The notes beneath the pieces are model-generated. The model worked only from the letters and a program-made list of their open reading frames with translations, was not told where the DNA came from and made no database searches. Positions 6,221 to 11,032 of a DNA stretch of 11,032 bases are shown here, one piece after another. Numbering within the stretch: the first letter of the stretch is position 1; each line of letters opens with the position of its first letter. Position numbers and translations under genes: made by a program. This DNA comes from an uncultured Gammaproteobacteria bacterium. GTDB lineage: Bacteria; Pseudomonadota; Gammaproteobacteria; Arenicellales; Poriferihabitantaceae. The stretch spans positions 1-11,032 of the forward strand of contig CALIFM010000305.1 of assembly GCA_938021685.1 (NCBI GenBank), written 5' to 3'.

Positions 6221-7243
6221 TTACGAAAAGCTGCTACTAAAGGCCGCCAACTGCTCTAGCTTTTGTAACGCTTTACCGCTGTCTAAGGTCACCCGCGCCA
6301 AGTCTACGCCTTCAGCCAAGCTCGGCGCTTCGTCGCCAGCGTATAAGGTTGCACCCGCATTTAAAGCCATCATGTCATAGGCCGCACCTTTTTCACCCGA
6401 TAAGGCGCTTTTAATCAGCGCTAAGCTTTGCTTTGAATCAGCAATTATTAATGGCTGTGCACTTTGGCGCTTAATGCCGAAGTCTTCGGGCTTGACTATT
6501 ACCGTCTCTAGTAGCTGACCGTCTTTAAATTCAGCTAAGGCGGTATCTGCCGCAATGGACAATTCATCCATGCCATCGTCTGAATGCACCACTAAAGCGT
6601 GTTGGCTGCCCAAACGCCCTAGTACCTGCGCCATCGGCTGCACCCACTCCCGCGCAAAGACGCCCGTCAGCTGATGAGTCGCACCCGCTGGGTTCGTCAA
6701 AGGCCCGAGCAAGTTAAACACCGTGCGCACGGCAATTTCTTTGCGGGTGGCAATTGCATGGCGCATTGCACTGTGGTGCGTGGGAGCAAACATAAAGCCA
6801 ATCTGGCATTCATCAATGCACTGCGCCACTTGCTCTGGCGTAATGCTGATGTCTACGCCCGCCGCCTCCAGCACATCCGCACTGCCAGAATTACCCGATG
6901 CCGCGCGGTTGCCATGCTTGGCCACCGTACCGCCTGCCGCTGCCGTTACAAATGCACTGGCGGTCGACACATTGAACAGCTTAGCTCCATCTCCGCCCGT
7001 ACCCACCGTATCAATAATCTTGTTGGCTTTAATCCCCACAGGCGCAGCCAAGCTTTTCATAATGGTGGCTGCACCCACAATTTCATCCACACTTTCACCC
7101 TTGATAGCCAAAGCAACCAAAAACCCGCTGATTTGCGAAGGCGTAGCTTCACCACCCATTATCAAAGCCATTACATCTTGCATTTGTTGTTGGTTTAAAG
7201 ACTGCCCTTGCATCAGGGTTTTAAGTGCGCTTTGAATGTCCAT
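6221..7243 (-). CDS. trpD: Anthranilate phosphoribosyltransferase
   Basis: A 340-residue cytoplasmic enzyme that transfers the phosphoribosyl group of PRPP to anthranilate, the second step of tryptophan synthesis. Motifs in order: the helical N-terminus (ALIMGGEATPSQISGFLVAL), the PRPP and anthranilate site DTVGTGGDG (residues 78-86), NVSTASAFVTAAAG (91-104), KHGNRAASGNSGSADVLEAAG (109-129), RTVFNLLGPLTNP (173-185) and the metal-binding SDDGMDELS (221-229). Length and motif order are those of stand-alone TrpD, not of a TrpG-TrpD fusion. No other trp gene adjoins it; lumazine synthase lies 91 bp upstream and a dehydrogenase downstream, both on the same strand. The ATG has no obvious Shine-Dalgarno. 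Confidence 0.97.
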   Translation of the reverse strand: MDIQSALKTLMQGQSLNQQQMQDVMALIMGGEATPSQISGFLVALAIKGESVDEIVGAATIMKSLAAPVGIKANKIIDTVGTGGDGAKLFNVSTASAFVTAAAGGTVAKHGNRAASGNSGSADVLEAAGVDISITPEQVAQCIDECQIGFMFAPTHHSAMRHAIATRKEIAVRTVFNLLGPLTNPAGATHQLTGVFAREWVQPMAQVLGRLGSQHALVVHSDDGMDELSIAADTALAEFKDGQLLETVIVKPEDFGIKRQSAQPLIIADSKQSLALIKSALSGEKGAAYDMMALNAGATLYAGDEAPSLAEGVDLARVTLDSGKALQKLEQLAAFSSSFS

Positions 7244-7292
7244 GAAGAAAATTAATGCTGGTTAAGTTCGTGTCTTAATCGTACTGCAATTT

Positions 7293-7321
7293 CACATGCA
7301 TGTGCAGCTGTATGCCACATG
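7293..7321 (-). promoter_or_regulatory. Palindromic leader ahead of trpD
   Basis: CACATGCATGTG (7293-7304) is a perfect 12-bp palindrome. Part of it can instead pair with the upstream copy, giving CATGTGGCA...TGCACATG (7299-7321), a stem of 8 pairs with one bulged G and a 6-nt loop on the minus-strand RNA. No U-run follows, so it is not a convincing terminator for the lumazine synthase gene. It could be a protein-binding site or a leader structure. Confidence 0.3.
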
Positions 7322-7349
7322 ATTTTAAAACAATCTAGGCAACCGACAA
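7322..7349 (-). promoter_or_regulatory. Candidate sigma70-like promoter for trpD
   Basis: On the minus strand TTGTCG (7344-7349) and TAAAAT (7322-7327) stand 16 bp apart, giving 4 of 6 and 5 of 6 consensus matches. The promoter overlaps the end of the lumazine synthase gene (stop at 7335-7337). A start point near 7315 would fall inside the palindromic leader. A plausible independent promoter for trpD, not proven. Confidence 0.35.
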
Positions 7350-7817
7350 GCTAGCTGCTTGTGCACAACAAGCTAATGTTTGCTGCAAGGCATCGGCCGT
7401 TTCTTCCCCCTTAGTTTTCAAGTGCTCTGCAAAAAAGTCGCTATGTGCTTCGTGCTCATGAAAATGATGCGGAGTTAACACAGCATAGATAATCGGCACC
7501 TCTTGCTCAAGTTGCACCTGCATCACGCTGTTCAGCACCGCTTGGGCGACAAACTCATGCCGATAAATACCGCCATCGGTGATCAAACCAGCCAGCAAAA
7601 TGGCATCATATTGCCCGGTTTTAGCACGCAGCTTGGCCTGCAGCGGCATTTCTAAGCTGCCCGGTACAGTCACGGTGTCTACCTGCTCTGCGGCAAGGCC
7701 GTGAGTAGCGGCTTGTTTAAAAAAATGATCGATTAATGACTTAACCAAAGGCGCGTGCCAGCTGGCTTGGATTAAGCAAATATGCTGCTGGCTAAGTGAA
7801 AAAGGCGAGACTGACAT
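7335..7817 (-). CDS. ribH2: 6,7-dimethyl-8-ribityllumazine synthase, RibH2 subtype
   Basis: A 160-residue enzyme that condenses 5-amino-6-ribitylaminouracil with 3,4-dihydroxy-2-butanone 4-phosphate, the penultimate step of riboflavin synthesis. The sequence is of the type II form known from Brucella and Mesorhizobium rather than the usual RibH: QASWHAPLV with W20 as the aromatic that stacks on the substrate, VPGSLEMPLQAKL (51-63), LITDGGIYRHEFVAQAV with the catalytic H87, and VLTPHHFHEHEAHSDFF (113-129). Type II enzymes form decamers rather than 60-mer capsids. The ATG has a strong Shine-Dalgarno, GAGGAT, at 6-nt spacing, and the gene sits behind an FMN riboswitch. No other rib gene is adjacent. 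Confidence 0.93.
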   Translation of the reverse strand: MSVSPFSLSQQHICLIQASWHAPLVKSLIDHFFKQAATHGLAAEQVDTVTVPGSLEMPLQAKLRAKTGQYDAILLAGLITDGGIYRHEFVAQAVLNSVMQVQLEQEVPIIYAVLTPHHFHEHEAHSDFFAEHLKTKGEETADALQQTLACCAQAASLSVA

Positions 7818-7821
7818 GGAA

Positions 7822-7846
7822 TGATCCTCAAAAAGTTGATGGATCA
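7822..7846 (-). promoter_or_regulatory. Shine-Dalgarno-sequestering hairpin (riboswitch expression platform)
   Basis: In the minus-strand RNA, UGAUCC (7841-7846) is fully complementary to GGAUCA (7822-7827) across a 13-nt loop. The second strand covers most of the ribosome binding site GAGGAT (7824-7829) of the lumazine synthase gene, so folding would hide it. The base pairing is seen; the regulatory role is inferred from its place between the FMN aptamer and the start codon. Confidence 0.6.
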
Positions 7847-7910
7847 GGGCACACTTTAAGCATCATCAAGCCCACTCAAAACTTGAGCTTAGCAGTAACG
7901 CGCAAAGCTG

Positions 7911-8056
7911 ATCTTCTTTCATCCGGACTATACCGTCGGCTCAGGATTCACACCTGATCTGCTGACCCAAGCCCAACTATCAAAATGGGACTTAGCGCTC
8001 GCGGGCTGATCGTTAAGATTCACCGCCGGTGGGGAATTGCACCCCGCCCTGAAGAC
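7911..8056 (-). ncRNA. FMN riboswitch (RFN element)
   Basis: A complete FMN aptamer read on the minus strand. Conserved blocks in order are AGGGCGGGGTGCAATTCCCC (8031-8050), CACCGGCGGTGAAT, AGCCCGCGAGCG, GATCAGGTGTGAATCCTGAG, then GCCGACGGTATAGTCCGGAT and GAAAGAAG. The outer P1 stem pairs GTCTTC (8051-8056) with GAAGAT (7911-7916), including one G-U pair. It senses flavin mononucleotide and should lower expression of the lumazine synthase gene that starts 93 bp downstream. With the promoter and the SD hairpin it fills most of the 313-base gap between the two neighbouring genes. Confidence 0.96.
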
Positions 8057-8063
8057 ACATGTG

Positions 8064-8092
8064 ATGCTAGCCAATGCTTGCTCAGCGGTCAA
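8064..8092 (-). promoter_or_regulatory. Sigma70-like promoter driving the FMN riboswitch and ribH2
   Basis: On the minus strand TTGACC (8087-8092) and TAGCAT (8064-8069) are separated by exactly 17 bp. A start point about 7 nt downstream falls at about 8057, one base before the 5' strand of the riboswitch P1 stem. That fit between promoter and aptamer raises confidence despite the moderate -10 box. Confidence 0.65.
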
Positions 8093-8130
8093 GCCACATT
8101 TTTCTCGATTTAATCAGTCTACTAAACCAC

Positions 8131-9276
8131 TTAGCTTTTATAAGCAAGGTGCTGCTCTACTCTTTTGATATGCTCAAGAACCGCTTGCTTTTCATCCTTA
8201 CAAAATTGTTCAATCGACGGTCGAAATCGCCCATCATCGACCCAATGCGCTGAGTGGGTTAACACAGGGTTAAATCCGCGCGCTATTTTGTGTTCTCCCT
8301 GCGCACCTGGCTCAAACAAACTTAAACCGTGCTCAATACAATGTTCAATACCTTGGTAATAACACAGCTCAAAATGTAACCCGTCAATGCGCTGCGAGCA
8401 CCCCCAATGGCGGCCATACAGCACCTTGTCGCCCTGATACATCAAGGCCGCTGCCACACTGGTACCATCCACATCGCCCATCACCAAAATAAGGCGCTCA
8501 CCCAATACTTGCGCAACCTCCTCAAAAAAGGCTTGGCTAAACACAGGCTGGCCCCATTTACGTTCATAGGTAAGTGTATAAAAATGGCAAAAGTCTTGCC
8601 AATCTTGCTGTGTAGCAGTTAAGCCATTTAGGCGACGTACCTGTACCCCTGACGTTTGCACTGCGCGGCGCTCTTGGCGAATATTCTTGCGTTTCTTAGC
8701 ACTGAGCTGCGCCAAAAAATTATCGAAATCAATATACCCTTGATTATGCCAGTGATATTGGCAATCATGCCGTGCAAGCATACCCTGCTCTGTTAACGTG
8801 GCTTGCTCTTGCATGGTCGGGAACAAAAAATGCACCGAGCTAGCCTTCAGCTGCTTAGCCACTGCAAAACAAGCTTGTACCAATAAAGGCTGAATTTCAT
8901 CTTTACGCTCAGGCAAAGCCAGCAGCCGCTGACCAAATACCGGCGAGAAAGGGATGCCGGCGACTAGCTTGGGGTAATAATGTAGGCCATTGCGCTGATA
9001 TGCATCGGCCCATGCATGATCAAATACAAACTCACCCCATGAATTGTGCTTTTCATACAAAGGCACGGCACCCAATAATTGATCACCTTCAGTTGCCGTT
9101 ATATAGCGTGGCAACCACCCGACTTCAGGGCCCACAGCGCCCGTGGTTTCCATCGCTAACAACACTTCATGTTGTAACAAAGGGTGCGCATCATCCAACA
9201 AAGCATTCCACTGCACAGCATCAACGTCCGTCAAACTGCCACGTGCACTTAATTCTATGCTCACCTTTTGTTGCAC
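8131..9276 (-). CDS. DUF482 family protein, FemAB/GNAT-like acyltransferase fold
   Basis: A 381-residue protein that I recognise as the DUF482 (COG3146, often labelled peptidoglycan biosynthesis protein or GNAT-like) family; no function is firmly established. Typical stretches are WNALLDDAHPLLQHEVLLAMETTGAVG near the N-terminus, YHYYPKL-like GLHYYPKLVAGIPFSPVFGQRLL (about 97-119), LSAKKRKNIRQERR (about 191-204) and the C-terminal GRHWGCSQRIDGLHFELCYYQGIEHCIEHGL plus FEPGAQGEHKIARGF. No signal peptide or membrane helix is seen. Its GTG start directly abuts the TAG of the YcgN-family gene (zero intervening bases), so co-translation is very likely. A second GTG four codons downstream, also after an AGG, is an alternative start. 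Confidence 0.85.
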   Translation of the reverse strand: MQQKVSIELSARGSLTDVDAVQWNALLDDAHPLLQHEVLLAMETTGAVGPEVGWLPRYITATEGDQLLGAVPLYEKHNSWGEFVFDHAWADAYQRNGLHYYPKLVAGIPFSPVFGQRLLALPERKDEIQPLLVQACFAVAKQLKASSVHFLFPTMQEQATLTEQGMLARHDCQYHWHNQGYIDFDNFLAQLSAKKRKNIRQERRAVQTSGVQVRRLNGLTATQQDWQDFCHFYTLTYERKWGQPVFSQAFFEEVAQVLGERLILVMGDVDGTSVAAALMYQGDKVLYGRHWGCSQRIDGLHFELCYYQGIEHCIEHGLSLFEPGAQGEHKIARGFNPVLTHSAHWVDDGRFRPSIEQFCKDEKQAVLEHIKRVEQHLAYKS

Positions 9277-9720
9277 CTAAAATCCATCTTGCTCATCAAC
9301 GATGTACTCTACCCATTGTGCTTCTGGCACTTCGTGTTCGCTGCGGCACCACTGCCCTACCGAAATTCCGGCTGCTTGTATTTCTTGAGTATTGCCCGCC
9401 AGCAGTGGATGCCAATCATACAGTGGTTTACCTTCATGGCGTAAACGATAAGCGCAAGTTTTAGGCAGCCAACTAAAATGGGCTTTATTATGGCGATCGA
9501 TCACAAAGCAGTTGGTCTTATGTTCGGCGCGCTGTGGGTACACTTTACAACGGCAACTGGTCGTGTCCAAAAATTCGCAAGCGATAGACGTAAACACCAC
9601 CTCTTCGCTGTCTTCGTCCTGCAATTTTTGCAAGCAACAGCGACCACAACCATCGCACAATGCCTCCCACTCTTGATCAGTTAATTGATCAAGGTCTTGC
9701 TGCCAAAAAGGTTTATTCAT
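9277..9720 (-). CDS. YcgN/UPF0260 family CxxCxxCC-cluster protein
   Basis: A 147-residue cytoplasmic protein of the YcgN family, which carries the putative metal-chelating cysteine domain (PF03692). The opening FWQQDLDQLTDQEWEALCDG resembles E. coli YcgN closely. The cysteine cluster C22-x2-C25-x2-C28-C29 is followed by C48, C56, C58, C71, C89 and C125, and by WLPKTCAYRL and WHPLLAGN, both family landmarks. The cysteine pattern suggests binding of zinc or iron; the biological role is unknown. It starts 36 bp after the yejF-like gene and is joined without a gap to the DUF482 gene, so it is probably the middle gene of an operon. No Shine-Dalgarno is visible before the ATG. Confidence 0.93.
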   Translation of the reverse strand: MNKPFWQQDLDQLTDQEWEALCDGCGRCCLQKLQDEDSEEVVFTSIACEFLDTTSCRCKVYPQRAEHKTNCFVIDRHNKAHFSWLPKTCAYRLRHEGKPLYDWHPLLAGNTQEIQAAGISVGQWCRSEHEVPEAQWVEYIVDEQDGF

Positions 9721-9756
9721 ATTAAAAGTGAAGCAAAAGCCACAGCGTATATAAGG

Positions 9757-11032
9757 CTAAGCGGCGCTTTGGTCCTCAGCCGATGCTTCAAAATCAATGG
9801 CAGCTTTAATCAATCGTTGTGTATAAGTCGCTTGCGGCCGGTTAAACACCTGCTCGGCCGTGCCATGTTCCACCACCTTACCTTGCTTAAGCACCATAAT
9901 ATCGTCACTTAAGGCACGCACTACCGACAGGTCATGACTGATAAACAGGTAAGCCACATTATGTCTACGCTGCAGCTGCGCAAGCAAATCCACAATCTGC
10001 GCTTGTACCGTGCGATCTAGCGCCGAAGTAGGCTCATCCAACACCAACAGCTCTGGCTGCATAATCATCGAGCGCGCAATCGCAATACGCTGACGCTGTC
10101 CGCCTGAAAACTCATGCGGATAACGAAACCGTGTGGCTGGATCAATATCCACTTCTTCCAGCAAGTTAATTACTCGCTCGGCCCGCTCTTGCTCCGTGCC
10201 TATACCGTGTGCCTCTAAGCCTTCAGCTACAATCTCTGCTACGCTTAGGCGTGGACTGAGTGAACCATAGGGATCTTGAAACACCATTTGCATGCGCGGC
10301 CGCAACACCTGCATGGCTTTGTTGTTTAATCCATCAATACGCTCGCCTTGAAAGCGAATAACTCCTTCACTATTGAGCAAACGGATTAGCGCCAATGCTA
10401 AAGTTGTTTTGCCCGAGCCGCTCTCGCCCACAATTCCTAGCGTCTGCCCTGCTTGCAACGACAAACTCACCTCGTCTACGGCTTTAATATGATCAACCGT
10501 TTTTTTGAACAAACCCTTTTTAATCGGAAACCATACCCTCAAATCATCACAAGCAATGCAGGCTGCCGAAGATGGAGCATTTGAAGTTTCATCTGCTGGG
10601 CGCGGCTGAGGTGCAGCAGATAGCAGCATTTGGGTATACGGATGCTTAGGCTCTGCAAACAGTGCTTTGCTTGATCCCGTTTCGACTACCTTGCCTTGTT
10701 GCATCACTACTACACGATCAGCTACCTTTTCAACCATAGCTAAGTCATGCGTAATCAGCAAAATAGCCATGCCCATTTCTTGTTGCAGTTGTCCAAGCAA
10801 GGCTAAAATTTCCGCCTGCACTGTTACATCCAGCGCAGTGGTGGGTTCATCAGCAATCAATACATCGGGCGTATTGGCCAAAGCCATCGCAATCATCACG
10901 CGTTGCCGCTGACCACCCGATAACTGATGTGGGTAGCTACTTAATCGGTCTTCGGGGCGGTAAATGCGCACCTTATGCAGCAAATCCAGCACCGCATCGT
11001 GCAATGCTTGGCCGCTCAAGCTTTGGTGCAGC
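9757..11032 (-). CDS. yejF: ABC transporter ATPase with two fused nucleotide-binding domains, YejF-like (5' end outside window)
   Basis: The C-terminal 424 codons of a double ATPase that powers a peptide transporter of the Opp/Dpp/Yej group. The first domain is visible from just before its signature LSGGQ (10909-10923) with Walker [13 protein letters not shown] and the switch ITHDL; its Walker A lies beyond the right edge. A linker (about 10590-10560) leads to a complete second domain: the [24 protein letters not shown] opening, Walker [10 protein letters not shown] (10402-10428), Q-loop [12 protein letters not shown], signature FSGGQ (10096-10110), Walker [13 protein letters not shown] and [11 protein letters not shown], ending [12 protein letters not shown]. 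The domain arrangement and these strings match E. coli YejF. There is no real start codon in the window; the frame is open to the edge. The matching permease and binding-protein genes would be expected upstream. Confidence 0.92.
   Translation of the reverse strand, partial: LHQSLSGQALHDAVLDLLHKVRIYRPEDRLSSYPHQLSGGQRQRVMIAMALANTPDVLIADEPTTALDVTVQAEILALLGQLQQEMGMAILLITHDLAMVEKVADRVVVMQQGKVVETGSSKALFAEPKHPYTQMLLSAAPQPRPADETSNAPSSAACIACDDLRVWFPIKKGLFKKTVDHIKAVDEVSLSLQAGQTLGIVGESGSGKTTLALALIRLLNSEGVIRFQGERIDGLNNKAMQVLRPRMQMVFQDPYGSLSPRLSVAEIVAEGLEAHGIGTEQERAERVINLLEEVDIDPATRFRYPHEFSGGQRQRIAIARSMIMQPELLVLDEPTSALDRTVQAQIVDLLAQLQRRHNVAYLFISHDLSVVRALSDDIMVLKQGKVVEHGTAEQVFNRPQATYTQRLIKAAIDFEASAEDQSAA

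Noticed and set aside
6674..7235. Two long open frames on the plus strand opposite trpD
   Set aside because: trpD is unmistakable on the minus strand; the plus-strand translations show no family motifs and are rich in residues expected from antisense reading.
11011..11019. Start of the YejF-like gene at the TTG near the right edge
   Set aside because: The frame stays open to the window edge and the first ATPase domain would lack its Walker A; the true start must lie outside.
1..11032. CRISPR arrays, insertion sequences, phage or defence genes, tRNAs
   Set aside because: I read through both strands and found no repeat-spacer pattern, transposase or integrase motif, terminal inverted repeats or tRNA-like cloverleaf; the genes are chromosomal housekeeping or regulatory types.

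Overview
The window looks like ordinary chromosomal DNA of a gammaproteobacterium, with about 50% GC by eye and densely packed genes. The evidence is protein content: a YejF-type duplicated ABC ATPase, a YcgN-type cysteine-cluster protein, a SelO with the bacterial Cys-containing tail, and a CpxP/Spy-like protein beside an OmpR-family two-component pair. I see no transposase, integrase, phage gene, CRISPR array, tRNA or rRNA. The genus cannot be fixed from the sequence alone.

Left part (1-1640, minus strand): an envelope-stress module. Transcription runs from a small exported CpxP/Spy-like protein through an 84-bp gap holding a perfect 10-bp hairpin into a CpxR/RstA-like response regulator, and 3 bp later into a membrane sensor histidine kinase cut by the window edge. 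The upstream region holds three GTAAC pentamers spaced exactly 10 bp apart, which resembles a CpxR/RstA operator and suggests autoregulation.

Middle (1640-7243): scattered metabolic genes. A type-II (Rhizobium etli-like) L-asparaginase on the minus strand diverges from a plus-strand pair, selO (protein AMPylase) and panC (pantothenate synthetase). PanC converges on a beta-hydroxyacid dehydrogenase on the minus strand, which lies downstream of trpD (anthranilate phosphoribosyltransferase). Neither panB nor other trp genes are in the window.

Riboflavin locus (7335-8092, minus strand): a lumazine synthase of the RibH2 subtype is preceded by a complete FMN riboswitch (RFN element). A good sigma70-like promoter would start the transcript exactly at the riboswitch P1 stem. 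A hairpin over the ribosome binding site can compete with a pairing that uses the P1 3' strand, so a full translation-control switch can be drawn. This is the best-supported regulatory structure here.

Right part (8131-11032, minus strand): a probable operon running from a yejF-like peptide-transporter ATPase (5' end outside the window), through a YcgN-family CxxCxxCC protein, to a DUF482/GNAT-like protein whose GTG start directly abuts the preceding stop codon.

No clearly new multi-gene system is visible. The items most worth a second look are the RibH2 riboswitch architecture, the 10-bp-phased operator and hairpin of the Cpx-like operon, and the substrate-loop variant in the dehydrogenase.
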